The notes beneath the pieces were generated by a model. It made no database searches and had not been told where the DNA came from. It worked only from the letters and a program-made list of their open reading frames with translations. A program made the translations under genes and the position numbers. From contig JAQGMU010000518.1 in NCBI GenBank assembly GCA_028292195.1, forward strand, positions 1 to 33,896: a stretch of 33,896 bases of DNA, read 5' to 3'. This DNA is from Ramlibacter sp. GTDB lineage: Bacteria; Pseudomonadota; Gammaproteobacteria; Burkholderiales; Burkholderiaceae_C. Below, piece after piece: positions 7,823 to 15,995 of this stretch (within the stretch, counting starts at the first letter, position 1; each line of letters begins with the position of its first letter).

Positions 7823-8599
7823 ATGAGCGAAGACATCATCCTGAAGGAACGACACGGACTCGTCACCGTGCTGTCGATGAACTACCGGCCCTACAACCTG
7901 GTCGGCCCGACGCTGAACCGGCCACTGCTCGCCGCGCTGCACGAAGCGGTGGAACAGGGCAGCCGCGCGATCGTGCTGCGCAGCGCGTTGCGCCATTTCT
8001 CCGCGGGCGCCGACGTCTCGCTGTTCGCGGCGCGCGCCGACGCGCAGGGCCAGGGCGTGATGAGCCCCCTCGAGACACTGCGGGGCTTCGAGACGCTGCC
8101 GGTGCCGATCGTCACCAGCGTGCACGGAGTCTGCCTGGGCGGCGGCTTCGAACTGGCGCTCGCGAGCGACTACATCATTGCCGCCGCGTCGGCGAAGATC
8201 GGTTCGGTCGAAGTCGCGCTGGGGCTGCATCCGCTGATGGGCGGCATCCAGCGCCAGGTGCAGCGCGCCGGCGTCGCGCGCGCCAAGGAGTTGTCCATGC
8301 TCGGACGCCGCTATGACGCAGCCACGCTCGAGCGCTGGGGCCTCATCAACCTCGTCGTGCCCGACGCCCAGCTCGACCAGGCGGCGCTCTCCGTCGCGCA
8401 GGAACTCGCACACGGACCAACGCTGGCGCACGCGGCGACCAAGCAGCTCGTCGCGATTGCCGCCAACGAGGGGGTGGATGCCGCCGACGAAGCGATGGCC
8501 GAACTGCAGAAGCCGATCTGGGCGTCCCAGGACCTGAAGGCCGGCCTCGCGTCGTTCCGGGCCAATGGCCCCGGCCTGGCGCAATTCGAGGGGCGCTGA
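7823..8599 (+). CDS. Enoyl-CoA hydratase/isomerase (crotonase) family, first gene of the catabolic operon
   Basis: 258 residues, full crotonase length. HFSAGADVSLF (58-68) is the CoA-binding/oxyanion strand, HGVCLGGGFELALASD holds Glu110 and IGSVEVALGLHPLMGG holds Glu130. The two glutamates are 20 residues apart, as in rat enoyl-CoA hydratase (Glu144/Glu164), so hydratase or hydrolase chemistry is possible. AAGGAAAGG precedes the ATG. The next gene, a CoA-transferase, starts one base after this stop. In this setting it probably acts on the CoA thioester of the hydroxylated ring acid; that role is inference. Confidence 0.88.
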   Translation: MSEDIILKERHGLVTVLSMNYRPYNLVGPTLNRPLLAALHEAVEQGSRAIVLRSALRHFSAGADVSLFAARADAQGQGVMSPLETLRGFETLPVPIVTSVHGVCLGGGFELALASDYIIAAASAKIGSVEVALGLHPLMGGIQRQVQRAGVARAKELSMLGRRYDAATLERWGLINLVVPDAQLDQAALSVAQELAHGPTLAHAATKQLVAIAANEGVDAADEAMAELQKPIWASQDLKAGLASFRANGPGLAQFEGR

Positions 8600-8600
8600 C

Positions 8601-9905
8601 ATGACCGGACCCCTGCAAGGACTGAAGGTCGTCGACTTCTCGCGCGTGCTCGCGGGCCCGCTGTGCGCCCGCACGCTGGCAGACCTCGGCGCCGACGTGG
8701 TCAAGATCGAACCACCGCGTCCGGACGTGTCCCGCATGTCGTTCCCGTTCGACGACGGCATGTCGGGCTACTACGCGCAGCAGAACGTGGGCAAGCGCAA
8801 CGTGAGCATCGACCTCAACGTGCCGGGTGCGCGCGAACTCGCGCTGATGCTGTGCGACGGCGCCGATGTCGTCGTCGAGAACTTCCGTGCCGGAACCCTG
8901 AAGTCCTTTGGCCTCGACTACGAGACGCTGTCCCGGCGCAACCCGCGGCTCATCTATGTCTCGATCACCGGCTACGGCCAGGGCGGCCCGTGGGCGGCGC
9001 GCATGGCGTACGCACCCACGGTGCAGGCCGAAACCGGCTTCGCGCACAACACGCTGCGGCATTTCGGCGATGCGCTGACGGAGCCAAAGACCGACGCCCT
9101 GTCGCACGCAGACGTCTACTCGGGCCTCCAGGCGACGATTGCCGTGCTGGCCGCGCTGAAGCGGCGCGAGGTGACGGGCCGGGGCCAGTACATCGACGTG
9201 GCCATGGCGGCCGTCATGATGGCGGTGAACGAGCGCGCGCACGTGGACCTGGCGGGCATCGACACCGGCGCGGAGCCGGCGGTGCTCGGCGCGACCGACG
9301 GCGCCTTCTTCCGCGGCCCCGCCGACGAGCGCATCGTCCTGCCGTCGAGCCTGGTGGGCAGCCTGACCTTCCCGAACTACCTGCGCGCGATGCGGCGGGG
9401 CGACCTCGCCACCGATCCGCGTTTCGCGACCCCCGCGCTGCGCCGGCAGAACTACGCGGCGCTGCACGCGGTCGTGCAGACCTGGATCCTGACCTTCCGC
9501 GACCTCGCCGGGCTCGACGCGCAGTTCGACGAGGCCAAGATCGCCATGGGACAGATCCGCACGCTGCAGGAGATCGGCAACAGCGAATGGGCGACGTACT
9601 GGGGTGCGGTGCACGAGGTGCCCGACCGGCACGGCGGCAGCTATCGCCTGCACGGGCGCCCGTGGCGCTTCTCCGATGACAGGCTCGAGCCGCCGGGGAT
9701 GCCGGCCTTCCGCGGCGAGCACAACGCGGAGATCTTCACCGAGCTCGGAATGAGCCAGCGCGACATCGAAGCCTCGATCACGGCGGGGATGCTGGTGGGG
9801 CACGCGCACCAGACGCGCCCGGCGGCCAGCGGGTCCGTCCCCGCGCCCGCCGCGGCCAACGCTCCGAACGCGGCGGACGCGACGGCGCGGCGCATCGCTG
9901 TCTGA
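8601..9905 (+). CDS. CaiB/BaiF class III CoA-transferase
   Basis: 434 residues from ATG 8601, one base after the crotonase stop, with GAGGGG as ribosome-binding site inside the upstream gene. The N-terminal Rossmann-like half shows LKVVDFSRVLAGPLCARTLA and LGADVVKIEPP. The catalytic aspartate is Asp171 in LSHADVYSG, matching Asp169 of formyl-CoA transferase. RGQYIDVAM is the usual later landmark. It would move CoA from a donor thioester onto a carboxylic acid substrate and so activate the operon's acid without ATP. The last 30 residues are an Ala/Pro-rich tail of low complexity. The acid is unidentified. Confidence 0.9.
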   Translation: MTGPLQGLKVVDFSRVLAGPLCARTLADLGADVVKIEPPRPDVSRMSFPFDDGMSGYYAQQNVGKRNVSIDLNVPGARELALMLCDGADVVVENFRAGTLKSFGLDYETLSRRNPRLIYVSITGYGQGGPWAARMAYAPTVQAETGFAHNTLRHFGDALTEPKTDALSHADVYSGLQATIAVLAALKRREVTGRGQYIDVAMAAVMMAVNERAHVDLAGIDTGAEPAVLGATDGAFFRGPADERIVLPSSLVGSLTFPNYLRAMRRGDLATDPRFATPALRRQNYAALHAVVQTWILTFRDLAGLDAQFDEAKIAMGQIRTLQEIGNSEWATYWGAVHEVPDRHGGSYRLHGRPWRFSDDRLEPPGMPAFRGEHNAEIFTELGMSQRDIEASITAGMLVGHAHQTRPAASGSVPAPAAANAPNAADATARRIAV

Positions 9906-9920
9906 ACGAAAGGACACATC

Positions 9921-10919
9921 ATGGAACACCGGCCCATCGGGCGCCGCGGCTTTGCCGCGGGCATCGTTTCACTGCTCGCCGCCGCGAGCCTTCCGCACGC
10001 GAGAGCCCAGGGCGGGGCCGACCGGCCCTGGCCCTCCGGCGCGATCAGGATCATCGTGCCCTATGCGCCGGGCGGCGGCACCGACGTGGCGGCGCGCCTG
10101 GTCGCGCGCAAGCTCCAGGAGTCGCTGAAGCAGTCGGTCATCGTCGACAACCGTCCCGGCGGCAAGTCGGTGATCGCGTACGAGGCGCTCCTGCGCGAGC
10201 CGCCCGACGGCAACACCTTTCTCTTCAACAACTCCTCGCACGCCATCCAGGCCGCCTTCAAAGGCTTGCCCTATGACGTGCTAGCCGACTTCACGCCGAT
10301 CTCGCCGATCGCCAATTCCGCGGTGGTCTTGGCGGTCGCGCCCGATGCGGCGGCCAGGACGCTGGCCGAATTCATCGGCCACGTGCGCAGGAACCCGGGC
10401 AAGGTGTCGTTCGGCTCGTTCGGCGTCGGCACGTCCTCGCACCTATATGGCGAGATCCTCAATGCGTCGGCCGGCATCGACATGCTGCACGTCGCGTACA
10501 AGGGGTCGGCGCCAGCCCTGACCGACCTCATGGGCGGGCATGTGCAGGCCCTGTTCGTCGACGCCATCGCGGCCAAGCAGTTGACCGACAGCGGGAAGAT
10601 CCGCGCGCTCGCGATCACCGGAACGAAGCGCTGGCAGGCCTATCCGAACCTGCCGACGTTCGGCGAGCTGGGTTACGCGGAACTCGGCAAGCCGGGGTGG
10701 TGGGGGATGCTCGCCAGCAGCAAGGTGTCGCCGCGCATCGTGGCACGCATGGCCGAGGAACTGCGCAGGATCGCCGCCATGCCCGATGTGGCGGCCCAGC
10801 TCACTCAGCTCGGGGCGGAGGCGGCCTCCGACACGCCCGCCAACTTCGCCCTCTCGGTGCAGGCCGATGCGGTGCGTTGGAAGCGCATCGTCAGGGACCG
10901 CAACCTGGCGCTCGAATGA
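9921..10919 (+). CDS. Bug family (TctC) periplasmic substrate-binding receptor
   Basis: 332 residues. The signal peptide begins with an RR pair (GRRGFAAGIVSLLAAAS) and ends at HARAQ near residue 30, so it could use Tat or Sec. Family marks are IIVPYAPGGGTDVAARLVA, VIVDNRPGGKSVIAYEAL and HVAYKGSAPALTDLMGGHV. Bug receptors bind carboxylates, often aromatic or dicarboxylic, and are greatly expanded in Burkholderiales. Most are orphans without TctAB membrane partners, as here. AAAGGA precedes the ATG, and it lies 15 bases after the CoA-transferase. It probably senses or captures the acid that the MFS symporter downstream imports. Confidence 0.92.
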   Translation: MEHRPIGRRGFAAGIVSLLAAASLPHARAQGGADRPWPSGAIRIIVPYAPGGGTDVAARLVARKLQESLKQSVIVDNRPGGKSVIAYEALLREPPDGNTFLFNNSSHAIQAAFKGLPYDVLADFTPISPIANSAVVLAVAPDAAARTLAEFIGHVRRNPGKVSFGSFGVGTSSHLYGEILNASAGIDMLHVAYKGSAPALTDLMGGHVQALFVDAIAAKQLTDSGKIRALAITGTKRWQAYPNLPTFGELGYAELGKPGWWGMLASSKVSPRIVARMAEELRRIAAMPDVAAQLTQLGAEAASDTPANFALSVQADAVRWKRIVRDRNLALE

Positions 10920-10933
10920 GCCGCGGGGGCACC

Positions 10934-12247
10934 ATGCCGGAAATCGATCATACGCACGACGCGGCGGCGCCAAGCTGGGTGGCGAGCGCCAACGACGCGG
11001 GAACCGAGTTCCCGATCCAGAACCTGCCGCTCGGCGTGTTCGAGACCGAACGCGGCACCGGCGCGCGCATCGGCGTTGCCATCGGCGACCAGGTGCTCGA
11101 CCTGGCGGCGGCGCTGGATCGCGGCCTCCTGCCTGGCCTGCAGGGCATGGCGCCCGCGCTGCGCGCCGACAGCCTGAATGCGCTGATGGCGCGCGGAGCG
11201 GCCGATCGCCACCGGCTGCGCCACACCGTCTTCGGGCTGCTCGAAGCCGGTCACTCGCGCTCGGCGGAAACGTCTGGATGTCTCGTGCCCATGGCGCTGG
11301 TGCGCATGCAGTTGCCGGCGCGCATCGGCGACTTCACCGACTTCTTCACGTCGATCCACCATGCGCGGCGCACCGGTGAGCTGTCGCGGCCGGACATGCC
11401 ATTGCTTCCGAACTTCCGCCACCTGCCGATCGCCTATCACGGCCGCGCCTCGTCGGTAGTGGTGAGCGGCGGGCCTTGCATGCGGCCGCGCGGGCAGGCC
11501 CTGGGCATGAGCGGGGACACGCGCTACGTGCCGACGCAGAAGCTCGACTTCGAGCTGGAGGTCGGCTGCTACGTCGGTCCGGGCAACGCGCTGGGCGAGA
11601 CCATCCCCCTGGACCAGGCGGAGGACCACGTGTTCGGGCTGTCGCTGGTGAACGACTGGTCGGCGCGCGACATCCAGCGCTGGGAAGCCCAGCCCCTCGG
11701 ACCTTTCCTTGCCAAGAGCTTCACGACCAGCGTTTCGCCGTGGGTCGTCACGCTGGAGGCCCTGGCGCCGTTCCGCACGGCGCCGCGCCGCCCGCCGGGC
11801 GACGATGCACCGCTGTCGGCCACGCTGACCTCGACAAGCCACGCGCGCCATGGCGCGATCGAGATCGCGCTCCAAGCGCTGCTGCAGACCGGGCAGATGA
11901 GCCGTGACGGCCTCGCCCCGACACCCATCGCGCAGCCGCGCTTTGGCGACCAGTACTGGACGCTGTTCCAGATGCTCACCCATCACGCGAGCAACGGCTG
12001 CAATCTGCGCAGTGGCGACCTGATCTCGAGCGGCACCGTCTCGGGTCCCGAGCGCGCGGACAGCGGCTGCCTGCTCGAACTGACCGCCGGCGGCCGGGAG
12101 CCGCTGCGCCTGCCCTCGGGCGAGGAGCGGCGCTTCCTCGAGGACGGAGACACCGTCGTCCTGCGCGGTGTCTGCCGGCGCGACGGCTTCAGGACCATCG
12201 GCTTCGGCGAGTGCCGGGCGCAGGTCGCGCCGGCCAACCAGGAGTGA
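10934..12247 (+). CDS. fahA: Fumarylacetoacetase-type hydrolase (full-length FAH)
   Basis: 437 residues from ATG 10934 (GGGGG upstream). ATG 10916, overlapping the receptor's stop, is an alternative that adds six residues. Unlike the short FAH-superfamily hydrolases it has the full eukaryote-like layout: an N-terminal domain (1-130), then GDFTDFFTSIHHA with metal-binding Asp136 and catalytic His143, FRHLPIAYHGRASS, the LDFELEVG glutamates and VNDWSARDIQRWE. True fumarylacetoacetase hydrolyses fumarylacetoacetate in tyrosine/homogentisate breakdown, but no homogentisate dioxygenase or maleylacetoacetate isomerase is present here. A related beta-diketone from another ring may therefore be the substrate. 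Family certain; substrate open. Confidence 0.88.
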   Translation: MPEIDHTHDAAAPSWVASANDAGTEFPIQNLPLGVFETERGTGARIGVAIGDQVLDLAAALDRGLLPGLQGMAPALRADSLNALMARGAADRHRLRHTVFGLLEAGHSRSAETSGCLVPMALVRMQLPARIGDFTDFFTSIHHARRTGELSRPDMPLLPNFRHLPIAYHGRASSVVVSGGPCMRPRGQALGMSGDTRYVPTQKLDFELEVGCYVGPGNALGETIPLDQAEDHVFGLSLVNDWSARDIQRWEAQPLGPFLAKSFTTSVSPWVVTLEALAPFRTAPRRPPGDDAPLSATLTSTSHARHGAIEIALQALLQTGQMSRDGLAPTPIAQPRFGDQYWTLFQMLTHHASNGCNLRSGDLISSGTVSGPERADSGCLLELTAGGREPLRLPSGEERRFLEDGDTVVLRGVCRRDGFRTIGFGECRAQVAPANQE

Positions 12248-12251
12248 TTCA

Positions 12252-12731
12252 ATGAACGAACAACGCATCACGATCGATGTCAACGGAGCGGCCGTCGCTG
12301 CCACAGTCGAGCCGCGCGAGCTGCTCGTGCACTTCCTGCGCGAGCAGGCCGGCCTCACCGGAACGCACATCGGCTGCGACACCACGCAATGCGGGGCCTG
12401 CACCGTGGCGATGGACGGGAGGACCGTCAAGTCCTGCACCGTCCTGGCGGCGCAGGCCCAGGGCCACCAGGTCACCACGATCGAAGGCGTGAGCAGTCCG
12501 CAGCGCATGACGCCGCTGCAGCAGGCCTTCAATGAGCTCCACGCGCTGCAATGCGGCTTCTGCACGCCGGGAATGGTCTTCGCGGCCCAGGCGCTGCTCG
12601 ATCGCGTGGCCGATCCCACCGAAGCCCAGGTGCGCGACGCCCTGCACGGCAACCTGTGCCGCTGCACGGGCTATCAGAACATCGTCGACGCGGTCCTGCT
12701 GACTGCCAGGCGGGCGAAGGAGCTGCAATGA
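12252..12731 (+). CDS. Molybdenum hydroxylase small subunit, two [2Fe-2S] clusters (CoxS-like)
   Basis: 159 residues from ATG 12252 (GGAG ten bases upstream). The plant-ferredoxin-type cluster uses the cysteines in GCDTTQCGACTV plus KSC; the second cluster uses QCGFCTPGM and GNLCRCTGYQNIV. This is the electron-transfer subunit of xanthine-dehydrogenase-family enzymes. Its gene lies five bases after the FAH gene, and its stop overlaps the large-subunit start (ATGA). All eight ligands are present. The S-L-M order is less common than the M-S-L order of true CO dehydrogenases. Confidence 0.94.
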   Translation: MNEQRITIDVNGAAVAATVEPRELLVHFLREQAGLTGTHIGCDTTQCGACTVAMDGRTVKSCTVLAAQAQGHQVTTIEGVSSPQRMTPLQQAFNELHALQCGFCTPGMVFAAQALLDRVADPTEAQVRDALHGNLCRCTGYQNIVDAVLLTARRAKELQ

Positions 12732-15103
12732 ATACCAATGTCATCCCGGTGCACGTGCCGCAGGTCGGACAGCCGATCCGGCGCCGCGAAGATCCGCGCC
12801 TGCTCACCGGCCGCGGTCGCTACACCGACGACATCGCCATTCCGCACTTGGCCCATGCGGCCGTTCTGCGCTCGCCCCACGGCCACGCGGTCGTGAAGAC
12901 GATCGACACCTCCGCTGCGCTGGCAATGGACGGCGTGGTCGGCGTGCTGACCCATGCCGACATCCAGGGCCGCATCGGTGACATCCGCCCGAACTGGGTG
13001 GTCGCCAACTCGATCGTCCCGCCGCACCCGGTGCTCGCCGCCGCCCACGTACGCCATGTCGGGGAGCCCGTGGCGTTCGTCGTGGCGAACACGCGGGCGC
13101 AAGCCGTCGATGCGCTGGAAGCGATCGTGGTGGACTACGAGACCTTGCCTGCCGTGGTCGACGAGGAAGCGGCGCTCGCGCCGGGTGCGCCCCAGCTTCA
13201 CGCGAATGTGCCGGGCAACCTGGTCGGCACCTGGCGCATCGGCGGCGGCGACTACGCGGCGGCCGCGGCGCAAGCGGACAGGATCGTGCAGGTGCGTCTC
13301 GTCAACAACCGGTTGATCCCGAGCCCGATCGAGCCGCGGGCGGTGCGGGCGGTCTACGACGAGGCCGACGACCGCCTGACTTTCTACCTGCCGACGCAGG
13401 TGCCGCACATGTCCCGGCGCTGGCTGGCCGAGACGCTCGGCTGGCCCGAGCACCGGATCCACCTCGTCGCACCCGACATCGGCGGCGGCTTCGGCGCCAA
13501 GATGCATTTCTACGCCGAAGAGATCCTGGTCGCCTTCGCGGCACGCCATTTCGGGCGGCCGGTGGCGTGGACCGAGACGCGCAGCGAAGCGCACATGGCC
13601 ACCACGCACGGCCGCGCTCGCGTCGACCACGTGGAAGCGGCGGTCCGCCAGGACGGCCGCGTGCTCGGCATCCGGCTGCGCTCGGTGGCGAACCTGGGCG
13701 CCTATGTGTCGAACATGGGGACCGGCGTCCCGACGGTCAACGTCGGCTCGTTCGCTCTCGGCAACTACGACATCCCGGTGCTCGATGCCGAAGTGCGCCT
13801 CGCGACCACGAACACGACCTCGGTCGACGCCTATCGCGGCGCCGGGCGGCCGGAGGCCTCGTACATCATCGAACGGACGATGGACGCGGTAGCGCACCAG
13901 CTCGGGATCGACCCGCTGGAGCTGCGCCGCATCAACCTGATCCGCAAGCACCAGTTCCCGTACCAGCCGTACCAGCACCCGATGTGGCGCTGGGACAGCG
14001 GCAACTACGAGGGCTGCCTCGAGTCGGCGGCGGATCTGATCGGCTACGACGGCTGGCGCGCCCGCCAGGCTGCGCTGCGCGCGCAGGGCCGCTACGTCGG
14101 CGTAGCGGTGACCTGCTACATGGAGATGGTGGGCATGGGCATCTCGCGCACGCTCGCAACCCGTGGCTTCGACCGCGGCGGCTGGGAAAGCGCGCAGGTG
14201 CGGGTGCACTCGGATGGCAAGGTGACGCTGTTCTCCGGATCGATGCCGCAAGGCCACGGCCATGCCACCAGCTTCGCCCAGATCGCCGGCGACGTGCTGC
14301 AACTGCCGATGGACTATATCGACGTGGTCCAGGGCGACACCGACCGCGTGCCGGCCGGGCACGGCACCTTCAACTCGCGCTCAATGGCTGTCGGCGGCTC
14401 GGCCGTGCACAGCGCGGCGAGCAAGGTGCTCGCCAAGGCAACGCGGATCGCGGCTGTGATGCTCGAGGCGCAACCGGAGGCCGTGGGCTACGCCTCCGGC
14501 ACGTTCTTCGTGAGCGGGGACCCCGGGCGGCGGCTCGGATTCGCGCAGGTGGCGCGCATGGCCTACGTCGCGAGCAAGCTGCCGTCCGGCATGGACCCCG
14601 GGCTCGACGAAACGGTGTTCTACGAGCCGCGCGGGATGGGCACGCCAAACGGCAGCCATGCGGCCGCCGTGGAGGTCGACCTCGACACTGGCCAGGTCAC
14701 GGTGCTCGACTACGTGGCGGTCGATGACGTCGGCAACCTGATCAATCCGCTGCTGTGCCACGGCCAGATGCACGGCGGCATCGCCCAGGGGATCGGCCAG
14801 GCGCTGTACGAAGGCGTCGACTACGACGAGAGCGGCCAGCTGCTGACTGGTTCCCTGCTCGATTACGCAGTGCCCCGAAGCGACCAGCTCCCACGCATGC
14901 GCACCAGCTTCCAGATCACGCCGACGTCGACGAATGCGTTGGGCGTCAAGGGGATCGGGGAGGCCGGGTGCGTGGGTGCGCCGACCGTGATCGTCGCTGC
15001 GGTCTGCGATGCCCTGCAGACCCTGGGCATCACCCACATCGACATGCCGCTCACCCCGCCCAGAGTGTGGCGCGCGATCCAGGCCGCACAGACGAGGAGC
15101 TGA
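12728..15103 (+). CDS. Molybdenum hydroxylase large subunit (xanthine dehydrogenase family, CoxL-like)
   Basis: 791 residues. It starts QVGQPIRRREDPRLLTGRGR, the usual beginning of this family, and carries PDIGGGFGAKMHFYAEE (molybdopterin/active-site loop), VDAYRGAGRPEASYIIER, GSMPQGHGHATSFAQIAGD and the catalytic glutamate in GVKGIGEAGCVGAP. The form I CO dehydrogenase signature AYxCSFR is absent; AYRGAGRP stands in its place. It therefore hydroxylates some other carbon, usually a ring position next to a heteroatom or on a CoA-activated acid, using water as oxygen source. It is flanked by the iron-sulfur and FAD subunits. Molybdenum cofactor maturation genes are not in this window. Confidence 0.93.
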   Translation: MNTNVIPVHVPQVGQPIRRREDPRLLTGRGRYTDDIAIPHLAHAAVLRSPHGHAVVKTIDTSAALAMDGVVGVLTHADIQGRIGDIRPNWVVANSIVPPHPVLAAAHVRHVGEPVAFVVANTRAQAVDALEAIVVDYETLPAVVDEEAALAPGAPQLHANVPGNLVGTWRIGGGDYAAAAAQADRIVQVRLVNNRLIPSPIEPRAVRAVYDEADDRLTFYLPTQVPHMSRRWLAETLGWPEHRIHLVAPDIGGGFGAKMHFYAEEILVAFAARHFGRPVAWTETRSEAHMATTHGRARVDHVEAAVRQDGRVLGIRLRSVANLGAYVSNMGTGVPTVNVGSFALGNYDIPVLDAEVRLATTNTTSVDAYRGAGRPEASYIIERTMDAVAHQLGIDPLELRRINLIRKHQFPYQPYQHPMWRWDSGNYEGCLESAADLIGYDGWRARQAALRAQGRYVGVAVTCYMEMVGMGISRTLATRGFDRGGWESAQVRVHSDGKVTLFSGSMPQGHGHATSFAQIAGDVLQLPMDYIDVVQGDTDRVPAGHGTFNSRSMAVGGSAVHSAASKVLAKATRIAAVMLEAQPEAVGYASGTFFVSGDPGRRLGFAQVARMAYVASKLPSGMDPGLDETVFYEPRGMGTPNGSHAAAVEVDLDTGQVTVLDYVAVDDVGNLINPLLCHGQMHGGIAQGIGQALYEGVDYDESGQLLTGSLLDYAVPRSDQLPRMRTSFQITPTSTNALGVKGIGEAGCVGAPTVIVAAVCDALQTLGITHIDMPLTPPRVWRAIQAAQTRS

Positions 15104-15107
15104 AACC

Positions 15108-15995
15108 ATGATCCCGAGTGCATTCGATTACCTGCGGCCCAACAGCCTTTCCGAGGCACTGTCCACGCTCGCGGCCCACGGCGACGCCGCCCGGGCGATG
15201 GCAGGCGGCCACTCGCTGCTGCCGATGATGAAGCTGAGGTTGGCCACGCCGGCCTTGCTGGTCGACATCAACGAGCTGCGTGAGCTGCACGGCATCCGCT
15301 TCGGTTCCGGCGAAGTCGTCATCGGCGCCGCCACGACGCATGCGACCCTGGAACACGATCCGGCCGTGGCCCGCGTGCTGCCCCTGATTCCGGCCGCCGC
15401 GCACCAGATCGCCGACCCGACGGTGCGCAACCGGGGCACGCTGGGGGGATCGCTGGCGCATGCCGACCCGTCGGCCGACTGGCCCGCAGTGATGCTGGCG
15501 CTGGACGCGACGATGGACGTCGCGTCGCCCGCCGGATCCCGCTTGGTCGCGGCACGCGATTTCTTTGCCGGCCTGTTCGAGACCGCGTTGCGCCCAGGCG
15601 AGCTGATCGTCGCGGTGCGCATCCCCGTGAAGGCCGATACGCGGGTGGCCTACCGCAAGTTCCGCCATCCGGCGTCTGGCTATGCGGTGGCCGCGGTCGC
15701 AGTGGTGCTCACCTTCGAACGCGGCGCCTGCAGCGGCGGGCGGATCGCGGTGACCGGCGTCGCCGACCATGCGTTCCGCGCGGCGGCGGCCGAACCGCTG
15801 CTCGCGGGCTACGCCGGCCAGCCGGACCGCACCGCCAGATTGCTCGACCTCGTCTTCGGCGGCGTGGTGCCGCTCGAGGACCGCTTTGCCGATGCCAGCT
15901 ACCGGTTGCAGCTTGGCCGCACGATGCTGCGCCGCGCGCTGGCCGACGCCCTGTCCCCCTCCCCCTCCCCCTCCTCCTCCAAGGAAGCCGCATGA
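15108..15995 (+). CDS. Molybdenum hydroxylase FAD-binding medium subunit (CoxM-like)
   Basis: 295 residues from ATG 15108, four bases after the large-subunit stop. FAD-binding marks are AMAGGHSLLPMMKLRLATP (about residues 25-45) and TVRNRGTLGGSLAHADPSAD, followed by the C-terminal CO-dehydrogenase-flavoprotein domain. The subunit passes electrons from the iron-sulfur clusters to an acceptor. The C-terminus ends in a repeat, SPSPSPSSSKEAA, coded by a pure pyrimidine tract (15954-15980). That tract lies between the domain and the start of the next gene, which overlaps the stop in an ATGA junction. Confidence 0.93.
   Translation: MIPSAFDYLRPNSLSEALSTLAAHGDAARAMAGGHSLLPMMKLRLATPALLVDINELRELHGIRFGSGEVVIGAATTHATLEHDPAVARVLPLIPAAAHQIADPTVRNRGTLGGSLAHADPSADWPAVMLALDATMDVASPAGSRLVAARDFFAGLFETALRPGELIVAVRIPVKADTRVAYRKFRHPASGYAVAAVAVVLTFERGACSGGRIAVTGVADHAFRAAAAEPLLAGYAGQPDRTARLLDLVFGGVVPLEDRFADASYRLQLGRTMLRRALADALSPSPSPSSSKEAA
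15954..15980 (+). repeat. Pyrimidine microsatellite, (TCCCCC)x3 then (TCC)x3
   Basis: Three TCCCCC units followed by three TCC units code for Ser-Pro x3 and Ser x3 at the end of the medium subunit. All units are multiples of three, so slippage would change tail length without breaking the frame. It ends 11 bases before the MFS start codon. Confidence 0.8.

Noticed and set aside
8346-9929. 527-codon leftward open frame opposite the CoA-transferase
   Set aside because: Antisense shadow; the rightward gene is unmistakable and has the catalytic aspartate.
10805-12667. 620-codon leftward open frame opposite the FAH and iron-sulfur subunit genes
   Set aside because: It mirrors the real rightward genes in high-GC DNA. 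Its translation is rich in Arg, Ala and His without any family motif, and the rightward frames have full catalytic motifs.
12674-14362. 562-codon leftward open frame opposite the Mo-hydroxylase large subunit
   Set aside because: Antisense shadow of a recognised large subunit; low-complexity Arg/His/Val-rich translation.
12252-15995. Aerobic CO dehydrogenase (coxSLM)
   Set aside because: The large subunit lacks AYxCSFR, the gene order differs from coxMSL, and the surrounding genes are for acid catabolism.
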